Assembly: GCA_016124975.1 (NCBI GenBank)
Contig: WGMP01000002.1
Span: 1 to 64,000, forward strand
Source of the DNA: Phycisphaera sp.
GTDB taxonomy: Bacteria; Planctomycetota; Phycisphaerae; Phycisphaerales; SM1A02
Direction: 5' to 3'
Length of the DNA stretch: 64,000 nucleotides
Shown here: positions 7,771-16,181 of the stretch, piece by piece
Numbering within the stretch: the stretch's first letter is position 1
Layout of the letters: each line of letters opens with the position of its first letter
Position numbers and translations under genes: made by a program
Notes under the pieces: generated by a model
Database searches by the model: none
The model's input: only the letters and a program-made list of their open reading frames with translations
What the model was told of the DNA's origin: nothing

Positions 7771-8373
7771 TCAGCGTCGACGACGGCCGACGAGCCCCAC
7801 AAGCCCGAGGAGCGCAACGGCACCTGGGGCGGGGGCCACGGTGACCGACTCGCCCGCGTTGCCGTACTCGATGAAGAGCAGCGTGCGGGTCGCCGCATTC
7901 GCGCCAACCTGCATCGCGCCGTAGCCATAGTTGATGGCGTTGGTCGTGTTGTTGTGGAAGCGGAAGCCGAAGTAGTTGATCGCGTTCAGCGTCCACCCGT
8001 TGGAACCCACGCCAGCCGAGGTGATGACGGCGGAAGTGCTGTTGGCGAACTGACTCGAGGGGCCGATGACAGTGCCGCCCGCGAGGCTGCTCGGCCCGCC
8101 GCTCGCCTGGGTGCGGACATAGGTCGAGGCGGGGTTCGGCGAGGAAGTCGAGGCGAAGAAGTTGAGCGTGGTCGATCCGTAGGGATTGATGTCCCAGCCG
8201 GAGAACGAGCTCGTGCCCACCTGCTGCGTGTCGATCTTGATGTAGAGGCCATCGCTGTCCGCCGGGATGACCGTGTTGACATTCCACACGACGATCGCGG
8301 CGTTCGCGCCCGCGGCGAAGGCCGCGGCGGCGGCGGCAGCTCCAAAGTGCCTGAGAAGACGGTTCGAGAGCAT
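7771..8373 (-). CDS. Exported PEP-CTERM-like protein, paralogue 1
   Basis: A 200-aa secreted protein of unknown function. Residues 1-25 form a signal peptide (MLSNRLLRHFG, an Ala-rich core, ending ANAA). The body is rich in Ser, Thr, Asn, Gly and aromatics, typical of an extracellular beta-sandwich. The C-terminus PAPGAVALLGLVGLVGRRRR is a PEP-CTERM-like sorting tail: short motif, hydrophobic helix, Arg cluster. Such tails are cut by an exosortase or archaeosortase-like enzyme. An AGGAG ribosome-binding site precedes the ATG. The gene at 8688-9311 is a close paralogue with the same start, body and tail, so this is a tandem duplication. Confidence 0.85.
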   Translation of the reverse strand: MLSNRLLRHFGAAAAAAAFAAGANAAIVVWNVNTVIPADSDGLYIKIDTQQVGTSSFSGWDINPYGSTTLNFFASTSSPNPASTYVRTQASGGPSSLAGGTVIGPSSQFANSTSAVITSAGVGSNGWTLNAINYFGFRFHNNTTNAINYGYGAMQVGANAATRTLLFIEYGNAGESVTVAPAPGAVALLGLVGLVGRRRR

Positions 8374-8606
8374 CTGGGACTCCTAGGAAAGCGAGGAGAC
8401 CCGCGCAGGGAGGCGCTTGAACGCGCGCGTGACCTGCTCCCAGGCGACGAAGCCTCGGACCCAGGTTCACGCCCAGCGGGGCCCCGTTGGAGTCAGAGCG
8501 TGAAGACGAGTCGGCGCCTGTCATGGACTTGCCGATTCCCTTGCAATTGCCACACATTGCCTGGTACACGGTCGAGCGCGCGCGCCTTCCGAGGTGCAAA
8601 AAGCAG
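8374..8606. other. Leader region between the two PEP-CTERM-like paralogues
   Basis: This holds the ribosome-binding site of the downstream gene and presumably its promoter, since a terminator (8607-8634) isolates it from the upstream paralogue. I could not fix a -35/-10 pair. A minus-strand frame starting MCGNCKGIGKSM near 8552 is open but lacks a ribosome-binding site and was not called. Confidence 0.4.
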
Positions 8607-8634
8607 CGTGGGTGCCCCCGTCGGGGCACCCACG
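8607..8634 (-). terminator. Rho-independent terminator of the second PEP-CTERM-like gene
   Basis: The 12-base arms CGTGGGTGCCCC (8607-8618) and GGGGCACCCACG (8623-8634) pair perfectly around a 4-base loop. On the minus strand CTGCTTTTTG follows, a clear U-tract. It lies about 50 bases after the stop at 8688. Confidence 0.85.
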
Positions 8635-8687
8635 CGATGCTTGTCGATTCGCCTCAAGCGGAGCTTGGGGCGCCGAGTGGCGTTGGC

Positions 8688-9311
8688 TCAGCGACGACGA
8701 CGGCCAGCGAGGCCGGCGAGGCCGAGGAGAGCGATCGCGCCAGGAGCGGGGATCGCGCCGGCCTGAATGCTGACGCCGGCCTGAGACTCGTACGCGTACT
8801 CAACGAGCGTGCGGGGCTGCGCGGAGAGCGTGCCCGCGAGCGACACGCGGAACCATCCGTAGTGGATGGTGCTCGAGGCCTCGTTGAAGAAGCGGAAGCC
8901 AACGATGTTGCTCGAGCTGTTCAGGTTGAAGGGGTTCGTGCCCGTCGTCTGGGCAGCGCCCGCCGTGTAGAGCGACGTAGCGCCGATTTCCGTGCCAGCG
9001 GCGAGGTTGCTGACGCCCGCGACCGCGGCCGAGGTGCGCACATAGACGCCACCCGTCGGGTTCGAGGGGTTGAAGAAGCTCAGGCCCGTCGAGGACCACG
9101 GATTGATGTCCCAGCCCGGAACGGTCGCGCCGCCCGTGCTGCCGGGCATGTTGTTCGCGCCCGTGATGACATTCAGGTAGAGACCGTTGGTGGTCGACGC
9201 GATCTCGATGTTGACCAGGCCCGACCAGACGATCGCGGCGTTGGCGGATCCGACGACGACGGCGGCCGCAGCCGCTGCACCGAAGTGCTTCGCAAGACGA
9301 TTCGACAGCAT
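8688..9311 (-). CDS. Exported PEP-CTERM-like protein, paralogue 2
   Basis: A 207-aa secreted protein matching its neighbour at 7771-8373 along its length: signal peptide MLSNRLAKHFG, shared body phrases (GWDINPW versus GWDINPY, VYVRTSA versus TYVRTQA, FNEASSTIHYGW versus HNNTTNAINYGY) and the same PAPGAIALLGLAGLAGRRRR sorting tail. The start at 9311 is chosen by that alignment and by AGAGAGAA upstream; the longer frame adds 13 unrelated residues. Function unknown, probably anchored at the cell surface. It has its own terminator (8607-8634), so the two paralogues are separate units. Confidence 0.85.
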   Translation of the reverse strand: MLSNRLAKHFGAAAAAAVVVGSANAAIVWSGLVNIEIASTTNGLYLNVITGANNMPGSTGGATVPGWDINPWSSTGLSFFNPSNPTGGVYVRTSAAVAGVSNLAAGTEIGATSLYTAGAAQTTGTNPFNLNSSSNIVGFRFFNEASSTIHYGWFRVSLAGTLSAQPRTLVEYAYESQAGVSIQAGAIPAPGAIALLGLAGLAGRRRR

Positions 9312-9624
9312 GATTCTCTCTCTTCTCTTAGGAACAGGCCTGCGCACCACTGATCCTCGGCACCCGCCGCGGAACTTGCAGACGGGCTCTTCGGAACGCC
9401 CTTAGAAGCCGAACAGATCAGACAAGGGGCACAAACCTACCCTGCGACGATGCCACGGCCTCGGGATGAGTCAAGAACCCGTTCCCGTTCTCGTGCAAAA
9501 AGTCTGAACGGATGGAACCAACGGACGAACCCGCAAGATCATCCCGATTCTGGCGTCAAAGGCTTGTTATTCTAGGACTTCGGGCGGCCCCTGACGGGGT
9601 TGCGCCTTGCCTAGGAGATCCCGA
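9312..9624. other. Divergent intergenic region
   Basis: This 313-base stretch separates the divergent genes starting at 9311 and 9625 and must hold both promoters. TATTCT near 9571 is a possible -10 for the rightward gene, with no good -35. The ribosome-binding site AGGAG of the rightward gene is at 9613-9617. Nothing else is evident. Confidence 0.4.
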
Positions 9625-10647
9625 ATGCCCTCGAAGCGCGACAAACGAGCCGAAATGACCCTCACCCGCCGCCAGACGCTCGGGGTCGTGGCGGCGGCTG
9701 CGGCGGCGGGCTGCGGCACCGCCCCGCGGAGCGCGAGCGAGAAGTCGAGTGCTCCCGGCCCGAGTCCCGCGGCCGTTGGACGCCTGGCCCGCCCCCCCGT
9801 TGCTCTCGCGACCTGGGACCACGGCCTTCCCGCCAATGCAGCGGCCCTCGCGCGGCTCGGTGCTGGCGGAACCGCGCTCGATGCGGTCGAGGCGGGATGC
9901 CGCGCCGTCGAGGCAGACTGCCCCGACATGACCGTCGGTCTCGGATCGCGTCCCGACCGCGATGGATTCGTCACGCTCGACGCCGCGATCATGGCCGACG
10001 ACGGGCGCGCGGGCTGCGTGGCGTTCGTCCAAGGCGTGGCCCACCCGATCTCGCTCGCGCGCCTCGTGATGGAGAAGACGCCGCATGTCCTCCTTGTCGG
10101 GCGCGGAGCGGAGGAGTTCGCGCGTGCGGAGGGAATCATCGTGCATCCGCCGCGCCTCACGGCCGAGGCCGATCGCCAGTGGCGCGAGTGGCTCAGGGAA
10201 CGCCGCTACGAACCCGTCATCAACATCGAGAACCACGACACGATCTCGATGCTGGCGCTGGACGCCCAGGGGCGGATGGCCGCGGGCTCCACCACGAGCG
10301 GGCTCGCCTACAAGATGCATGGCCGCGTGGGCGACTCGCCGATCGTCGGCGCAGGCGTCTTCGTCGACGCGCCCGTTGGCGGCGCGATCTGCACGGGGCT
10401 CGGCGAGACGGTGCTCCGCACGCTCGGCGCACATCTGGCCGTCGAGGCGATGCGCGCGGGCGCGACGCCGCAGGAAGCGTGCGAGCATGCCATCGCGCGC
10501 ATCGTCGCGAAGAACGGCGACCCGTCGCGCTACCAGGTCGGCATGCTCGCGCTCGACTACGAGGGGCGCGTGGGCGCCTTCGCGGTGCAGCCCGGCTTCA
10601 CCTACGCGCTCGGCGCCGAGCTCGCGCGCGCGCCTTCGGCCCGATAG
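9625..10647 (+). CDS. Glycosylasparaginase (N-terminal nucleophile hydrolase)
   Basis: Exported N4-(beta-N-acetylglucosaminyl)-L-asparaginase of 340 aa, which cleaves the GlcNAc-Asn bond of glycoasparagine. It carries a twin-arginine start (LTRRQTLGV) followed by a lipobox ending at Cys30, so it is probably a TAT lipoprotein. The self-cleavage site is intact: IENHDTISML, with Thr206 the predicted nucleophile, followed by AAGSTTSGLAYKMHGRVGDSPIVGAG. An AGGAG ribosome-binding site 7 bases before the ATG fixes the start; an ATG 18 bases upstream has none. It is divergent from the PEP-CTERM-like genes. Plain asparaginase activity is an alternative. Confidence 0.87.
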   Translation: MPSKRDKRAEMTLTRRQTLGVVAAAAAAGCGTAPRSASEKSSAPGPSPAAVGRLARPPVALATWDHGLPANAAALARLGAGGTALDAVEAGCRAVEADCPDMTVGLGSRPDRDGFVTLDAAIMADDGRAGCVAFVQGVAHPISLARLVMEKTPHVLLVGRGAEEFARAEGIIVHPPRLTAEADRQWREWLRERRYEPVINIENHDTISMLALDAQGRMAAGSTTSGLAYKMHGRVGDSPIVGAGVFVDAPVGGAICTGLGETVLRTLGAHLAVEAMRAGATPQEACEHAIARIVAKNGDPSRYQVGMLALDYEGRVGAFAVQPGFTYALGAELARAPSAR

Positions 10648-10990
10648 CGTCGCGTGCGGCAGCCCCGAGGGCGATGCGAGACGCTGAACCGCGATGCGGG
10701 ACGCTGAATCAACACAACGGAGGGATTCTTTGGGCCCTCGGCTTCGAATGAGACGAAGACCTGCTAGACTCTTCCTCTTGCGCCGGTGACCTCAGGTTGG
10801 CTCGATGCCGACTTTCGAACTGAAACTCGACTGGGAATCAGCCGGCAGCACGCGATACGACCTGCGGAACACGGTGTTCCCCAGCTCTGCGTGCGCCACT
10901 TGGCTTGATCCCGTCCCGCCGGCGCAGCCGACCGAACGCGATTCCGCCCTTGATGAAGCCTGCGGCCCATGCCGCGGGCGAAAGGTGTTT
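10648..10990 (+). other. Leader of the DEAD-box helicase and a 20-bp duplication
   Basis: A 20-base unit containing GCGATGCGAGACGCTGAA is present twice in tandem at about 10671-10710. TAGACT at 10765-10770 is a likely -10, which would give the helicase an untranslated leader of about 210 bases if translation starts at 10991. The frame is open from an ATG at 10805, but its codons lack the strong third-position GC bias of the helicase, so I treat it as leader. Confidence 0.45.
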
Positions 10991-12679
10991 GTGACGACAG
11001 CTTCTCCTTCCGTCGGTTCCGTTTCGTTCGCCAGCCTTCAACTCGCCCAGCCCCTGCTCGACGCGCTCGTCGCAGACGGCTACCAGCACCCGACGCCCAT
11101 TCAGGCGCAGTCGATCCCATCCGCGGTCTCGGGCCGCGATGTCCTCGGCATCGCGCAGACGGGCACAGGCAAGACGGCGGCGTTCGCGCTTCCCATCCTC
11201 CACCACCTCCTCGAGCGGATGCCGCGCGGCTCGCGGCCGCCGCTCGGACGCAAGCCGAAGGCCCTCGTCCTCTCGCCGACGCGCGAGCTCGCGGCGCAGA
11301 TCGGCGAGAGCTTCGCAAGCTACGGCCGCCACACGCCGCTCCGTCACGCGGTGATCTTCGGCGGCGTCGGGCAAGGCCCGCAGGTGCGCGCGCTCCAGCA
11401 GGGAATCGATGTCCTCGTGGCGACCCCCGGCCGCCTCATCGACCTCCTGCAGCAGCGGCTCGTCAACCTCGGCGAGATCGACTTCTTCGTCCTCGACGAA
11501 GCCGACCGCATGCTCGACATGGGCTTCATCGACCCGATCCGCAGGATCGCGGCGCTGCTTCCGACGAAGCGGCAGACCATGCTCTTCTCGGCGACGATGC
11601 CGAAGGAGATCCGCCACCTCGCGGACTCCCTCCTGCGCGACCCCGTCACAGTGACCGTCACCCCCGTCTCGAGCGCGGTCGACCGCATCGACCAGAAGCT
11701 CTACTTCGTGCTGAAGGCGCAGAAGACGCAGCTCCTCGTCCATCTCTTCGATGCGCTCAAGATGGACCGCGCGGTCGTCTTCACGAAGACCAAGCACGGC
11801 GCCGACCGCCTGACGCGCAAGCTGAAGGCCGCCAACATCCGCGCCGAGGCGATCCACGGCGACAAGGCGCAGAACCAGCGCATCCGTGCGCTCGAGGCGT
11901 TCCGCTCGGGCCGGTCGCCCGTCCTCGTCGCCACCGACGTGGCTGCGCGCGGGCTCGACATCGACGATGTCACCCATGTCGTGAACTACGACCTGCCCAT
12001 GGAGCCCGAGGCCTATGTGCACCGCATCGGCCGCACCGCGCGCGCGGGCAAGTCGGGCCACGCGATCTCGTTCTGCGACGTCGAGGAGAAGGGTCTCCTG
12101 AAGCAGGTCGAGCGCCTGATCAAGTTCGAGATTCCGCGCGAGCGCGTGCCCGTCGAGGTGCCGAAGTCGGACGAAGCGGCGGCCCGCGTCGCGATCCATG
12201 GTCGCGCCGCGATTCACGAGGACGCGGTCGAGACGCCGCCCGTCGTGCAGACCGTGCGTCACGCCCCGCAGCAGTTGGCGCCGCGACCTTCGCACGGAGC
12301 GCAGCGCGAGAATCGGGGTGAGAATCGGGGTGAGAATCGGGGCGAGAATCGCCGCGAGGTGCGACGCGACGAACGACACGATCCGCGGCCGCAGCCGGCC
12401 CACCCGACGCGCTCCGACGCGCCGAGGTCCTTCGCGGGGCCGAACGCGCGGCGCACGAAGCAGCTCGATCGACCTGTCGACGAAGTCCGCGACGAGCGGC
12501 CTCGATCGCACGGCGGTCGCCCTGCGGGCGGCGGCCATGGCGGCCACGGCGGCCACGGCGGCGCACGCCCTCACGCGAAGGCGGGCGGGCCGAACAAGTC
12601 CGGTGGCTTCAAGCCTGGAGCCGGCGCGCGCGGCGGCGGCGCCGGGGCTTCCGTCAAGGGCAGACGCCCCACGCGCTGA
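10991..12679 (+). CDS. DEAD-box ATP-dependent RNA helicase, RhlE-like
   Basis: Cytoplasmic RNA helicase of 562 aa that unwinds structured RNA, typically in ribosome assembly or mRNA decay. Motifs in order are a Q motif (GYQHPTPIQAQSIP), AQTGTGKT, PTRELAAQ, TPGRL, DEAD, SAT, then VATDVAARGLDI and HRIGRTAR. After the core comes a low-complexity basic tail with four 12-base repeats (12308-12355) encoding ENRG units and a Gly-His repeat (about 12533-12562), like the RNA-binding tails of RhlE/CsdA. The GTG at 10991 is preferred (GAAAGG upstream, family homology starts just after); an ATG at 10805 would add 62 residues of poor codon bias. Its last 26 bases overlap the convergent gene at 12654. Confidence 0.88.
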   Translation: MTTASPSVGSVSFASLQLAQPLLDALVADGYQHPTPIQAQSIPSAVSGRDVLGIAQTGTGKTAAFALPILHHLLERMPRGSRPPLGRKPKALVLSPTRELAAQIGESFASYGRHTPLRHAVIFGGVGQGPQVRALQQGIDVLVATPGRLIDLLQQRLVNLGEIDFFVLDEADRMLDMGFIDPIRRIAALLPTKRQTMLFSATMPKEIRHLADSLLRDPVTVTVTPVSSAVDRIDQKLYFVLKAQKTQLLVHLFDALKMDRAVVFTKTKHGADRLTRKLKAANIRAEAIHGDKAQNQRIRALEAFRSGRSPVLVATDVAARGLDIDDVTHVVNYDLPMEPEAYVHRIGRTARAGKSGHAISFCDVEEKGLLKQVERLIKFEIPRERVPVEVPKSDEAAARVAIHGRAAIHEDAVETPPVVQTVRHAPQQLAPRPSHGAQRENRGENRGENRGENRREVRRDERHDPRPQPAHPTRSDAPRSFAGPNARRTKQLDRPVDEVRDERPRSHGGRPAGGGHGGHGGHGGARPHAKAGGPNKSGGFKPGAGARGGGAGASVKGRRPTR

Positions 12680-13910
12680 GCAGTACCGCGAGGTCGGGCG
12701 CGCCGATCGCGCCATCGCCATCGAGGTCGGCAGAGCCGCCAAAGCTGCCCCACGCGCTCAACAGCGCGGCGAGATCCGATGCACCCACCTCGTCGTTGCC
12801 GTCGAGGTCCGCGGGGCACGGCTGGGCGCTCTCGCGGAGGTCAAGGACGAAGGGCGAGCTTCCGATCGGGCCGTAGGCGGTTCCGACGATCGTCAGCGCG
12901 TCCTCTGACATGCCAAGCACCTGGCTCAGCTGCCAGCCCTCGGGGATCTCGACGCCCGCCTGCGCGGCGAGCGTGGCCACCGAGACATAGCCGCTCTCCG
13001 CTGTCCAGAGGTAGGCGCCCGCGCTTCCGATCATGCCGAAGAAGCAGAGGACCTTCGTGCCGTCGTGGTTCGCGGCCACGGGGTATCCGATCGCGCCGCC
13101 CGCAGGGTTCGTGCCGAGCGGCTGCACACCCGTCGCCTGGCTCCAGCGATAGACCACGCCGTTGTTGAAGCCCCCGCGGCCGATGCCGTAGACCCATTGG
13201 CCGTTGCCGCTCACGACGCCGGCTTCGGACATCTTGAAGCCGCCCGAGCTCAGGTTCGTCTGCACATAGGCGCCCTGCGCGTTCCGCACCCAGACGGCTC
13301 CCTGGCGCCAGCCCGTGTAGTCGTCGTTCCATCCGCAGACGGTGCCGCCGTCGGAGCTCACATCGTTGGCGCGCGAGGGCTTGTAGAAGTAGAGCGTGCC
13401 GAGATTCGTGCGAACGCCCGTGGTCTCGTCGCGCACATACGCGATCGCGCTGCACTGGGCCTGCTCCATCAGTCCGCAGGTGAAGCGCTTGTCGCGCGAC
13501 ATGCCCCAGATGCTGTTGCGCTCGCCGTCGCAGTGGAAGCCGTCGTTTCCGATCGGCGCGAAGTCGGCCCACTGGATGTCGTAGATGGTGCCTTCGGCCT
13601 TGAGCGGCTTGCCCTGCAGCGTGCTGACGGACATGTAGCGTCCGTCGCCGCTGATGTTGGCGCTGCCGCCGACGCTATTGCCGGGCGGAACGGTCGTTCC
13701 GATCAGCTGCACGACGCCCGTCTCGCGGGTCCAGTACCAGTACGACTGGGTGTCGTATCCGGCGACCACACGGCCGTCGTCGCTGGCGTCGGTCGCGTAC
13801 GACTGCGGAACGAGGCCGAGCAGAAAGAGCTCGCCCGCATCGGCGGCGGGAGCGAAGGCGAGCGAGGACGACGCTGCGAGGAGCACGGACGCGGAGAGCG
13901 TGCGGATCAT
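12654..13910 (-). CDS. Exported protein with HAF-like repeats and dockerin-like tail
   Basis: A 418-aa secreted protein. Signal peptide: MIRTLSASVLLAASSSLAFAPAADA. The body has repeated units of the form DASDDGRVVAGY, ANISGDGRYMS, and VVSGNGQWVYGIG, resembling extracellular HAF-type beta-propeller repeats. The C-terminus has two dockerin-like EF-hand units, CPADLDGNDEVGASDLAALLSAWG and ADLDGDGAIGAPDLAVLLSAWG, ending CP. In Phycisphaerae this GC-type dockerin domain is a common C-terminal module of surface proteins. No enzyme motif is visible. Its stop codon lies inside the convergent helicase gene. Confidence 0.82.
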   Translation of the reverse strand: MIRTLSASVLLAASSSLAFAPAADAGELFLLGLVPQSYATDASDDGRVVAGYDTQSYWYWTRETGVVQLIGTTVPPGNSVGGSANISGDGRYMSVSTLQGKPLKAEGTIYDIQWADFAPIGNDGFHCDGERNSIWGMSRDKRFTCGLMEQAQCSAIAYVRDETTGVRTNLGTLYFYKPSRANDVSSDGGTVCGWNDDYTGWRQGAVWVRNAQGAYVQTNLSSGGFKMSEAGVVSGNGQWVYGIGRGGFNNGVVYRWSQATGVQPLGTNPAGGAIGYPVAANHDGTKVLCFFGMIGSAGAYLWTAESGYVSVATLAAQAGVEIPEGWQLSQVLGMSEDALTIVGTAYGPIGSSPFVLDLRESAQPCPADLDGNDEVGASDLAALLSAWGSFGGSADLDGDGAIGAPDLAVLLSAWGVCP

Positions 13911-14010
13911 GGATGTTGTGCCTTGGCGAGAGAGGACTCGGTCGGAGAGAGAACGGTCGGAAAGCCCAACGCCTGGGTTTCCCCAGGCGCGGGCGGGTGG
14001 ATGACCTCTG

Positions 14011-15888
14011 TCAGTTGCAGGAGCCCCACGCGGCGAGCAGTGCCGCGAGGTCGGCGGCGTTCACGCTGCCGTCGCCGTCGATGTCGGGGCTGGTCGTGCC
14101 CCAGCCCGCGAGCACCGCGGCGAGGTCGGTCGCGTCCACGGCGCCGCTGTTGTTGACATCGGCGGGGCAGCCCGCCGCGTCGTCGCCGAGGAAGATGCGG
14201 GCGATCGCATAGCGGCCGTTCGCGGTGTCACCGGCGCGCACCACGAGCCAGCCCGTCGTGCTGAAGCCCGTGTGGCCGCCGTCGCCGTTGTTGCCCGTCG
14301 AACCGATCAGCGAGAGCTGGTTGATCGGCGTGCCCGTGAAGTTGGTGTCGCCCGTCGGCGGGAACGGTGCCGCGTTCGAGCTCGACGCCTTCGCGAGGAG
14401 GCGCAGGCCGGCCGCCTCGTCCCACGCGAGAAGCGCGTCGCCCGACTCGCTCTGGTCGGACTTCGACATGCCCGCCCGGAAGACGACGGTGCCCGTGTCG
14501 CTCACGCAGAGGCTCGTGGTGCCGCTGAGGCTGCCCATCGTCCAGTCGGGCAGGCTCGGCACGGGGTCGCCCTGACGCGCGACGGTGATGATGGTGCCGT
14601 CGGCCTTGCGCACACCGAAGAAGGTGCTGGGCGCGGGCGAGCTGATCGGCGTTCCGTCCGCGTTCATCAGGATGCCTTCGAAGGCGAGAAGCCCGTTGCG
14701 GTTGCGCACGAAGCCCGTCGAGTTCGGCACGGAGAAGACCTTGCCCGCGAAGTTCGGATCGACCGAGTCGGTGATGCCCGGGATCGCGTCGCCCCTGCGG
14801 AGAAGGATCGTGAAGGTTCCAGCGTTCTCCGTCATCAGCGCGGAGTTGTCGAGCGCCGTGGCGCTGCCGCCGAGCGTCGCGACGAAGGTGATGGTGCCGT
14901 CGTTCGCGAGCGGACGCTGGCCGAAGGCGAGCGACGAGGTGTTCGCGATGGTCAGGCCCTTGAACCCCGGAATCGGGTCGCCCTCGCGGGCGAAGATGCG
15001 GACGCCGTCTCCCGCCGAACCCGCGCTTGTGAGGTAGACGCTGTCGTTCGCGGTCGAGATGCCGCTTCCGACGAGCTTGCCCGAGAACAGAACGGTGCTT
15101 CCGTTGAGGAAGAGACCGAAGGAGTCGGGGTTCACGGCGAGGCCATCGAGCCCCGGGGCGGGGTCGCCCTTGCGCATGACGAGCTCGTCGGCGCCTTCCT
15201 TGAGGAGGACGATGGCAGAGTTGTTCGCGGTCACCGTGTCGCCGCCCGTGAGCGAGACCGAGAAGAGCGATTGGCCGAGGCTGTTCGTGCGCTGGCCCGA
15301 GCCCGCGGTCATGGCCGTCGAGTAGAGCGCGCCCGCGGTGCCTGGGCACGAGTCGAGGCGCTGCGCGAGAAGCACGGGCGAACCGTTCGCAGGGACGAAC
15401 CACATCGCGGTGTCGTTCTGCGTCGTGGTGCCCGAGTTGATGATGGTCGGGCCCGTCATGAAGCCCGAGACGAGCACGCCGCCGTCCTCGGAGATGTTGT
15501 TCGCCGAGACGATCGAGTTGTTCGGGCTCGCGGTGCGCGAGAAGATCGCGCCCGCGGGCGTTCCGCCGGGAACGCCCGCATTGTTGCGCGCGATCACAGA
15601 CCAGCCGCTGGCGTCACCCTTGACGAGCACGATGTGGTTCGCGGTCGCGCCGAGGTTCGTGATGCCCGGGCCCGCGATGAGGCCGCGGAAGTAGACGGTG
15701 CCGTCCTGGCCGATCGCGGGGTTGTTGAACTGGTTCGGCACCCAGACGGCGTTCGCGATGCCGTTGATGTTGGCAGGCGACTTGCCGTCGGCAAGCGCGA
15801 CGACCTCCCAGTCGCTTCCCGCAAGCGCGGAGGCCGACAGCGTTGCGGACAAGAACAGACCGACGAAGAACTTCGATTGAGCGCGCAT
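14011..15888 (-). CDS. Exported protein with GDPxPG repeats and dockerin-like tail
   Basis: A 625-aa secreted protein of unknown function. Signal peptide: MRAQSKFFVGLFLSATLSASALA. The body repeats a pattern in which a strand is followed by RKGDPAPGLDG, REGDPIPGFKG, RRGDAIPGITD and RQGDPVPSLPD, each 70-90 residues apart, which suggests a beta-propeller or repeated beta-sandwich (similar to the DUF7453 type, by recall). The tail carries two dockerin-like units: ADVNNSGAVDATDLAAVLAGWG and DIDGDGSVNAADLAALLAAWG. It sits next to another dockerin-tailed protein (12654-13910), separated by 100 bases, so the two could be expressed together. Confidence 0.8.
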   Translation of the reverse strand: MRAQSKFFVGLFLSATLSASALAGSDWEVVALADGKSPANINGIANAVWVPNQFNNPAIGQDGTVYFRGLIAGPGITNLGATANHIVLVKGDASGWSVIARNNAGVPGGTPAGAIFSRTASPNNSIVSANNISEDGGVLVSGFMTGPTIINSGTTTQNDTAMWFVPANGSPVLLAQRLDSCPGTAGALYSTAMTAGSGQRTNSLGQSLFSVSLTGGDTVTANNSAIVLLKEGADELVMRKGDPAPGLDGLAVNPDSFGLFLNGSTVLFSGKLVGSGISTANDSVYLTSAGSAGDGVRIFAREGDPIPGFKGLTIANTSSLAFGQRPLANDGTITFVATLGGSATALDNSALMTENAGTFTILLRRGDAIPGITDSVDPNFAGKVFSVPNSTGFVRNRNGLLAFEGILMNADGTPISSPAPSTFFGVRKADGTIITVARQGDPVPSLPDWTMGSLSGTTSLCVSDTGTVVFRAGMSKSDQSESGDALLAWDEAAGLRLLAKASSSNAAPFPPTGDTNFTGTPINQLSLIGSTGNNGDGGHTGFSTTGWLVVRAGDTANGRYAIARIFLGDDAAGCPADVNNSGAVDATDLAAVLAGWGTTSPDIDGDGSVNAADLAALLAAWGSCN

Positions 15889-16181
15889 GGGATTCTCGGG
15901 AACGGACTTTGGGAAGCTCCGCCGAACGGGCGGGCGCAGAGGACTCGGGCACGAGGGACGGACCGCGATCGCCCCGACGCAGCCGTGATCCGGTCAGCCG
16001 CGGGCCGATTGCAGTGGCAAATCTATGTGCAGATTTCGGAGCCGCAACCTTCCCTAGGGAAAATGTCGCGATATCCTCAGGGAAAGTTTCTTGCGCCTTC
16101 TCAGGAGCCTTGCACGCCTCGTGTCGGTCTGAGTCCTGTAAAGTCGGAACCTCCGACCCCGCGGCATCCCACCTTTTCAGC
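15889..16181. promoter_or_regulatory. Divergent control region with palindromes
   Basis: This region lies between the start at 15888 (minus) and 16182 (plus). It is AT-richer than its surroundings and holds a 12-base palindrome TTCCCTAGGGAA (16050-16061) and an inverted repeat AAATCT-ATGTGC-AGATTT (16019-16036). TAAAGT at 16139-16144, preceded by TG, is a plausible -10 for the rightward gene. The palindromes look like regulator sites, but the regulator is unknown. Confidence 0.45.
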
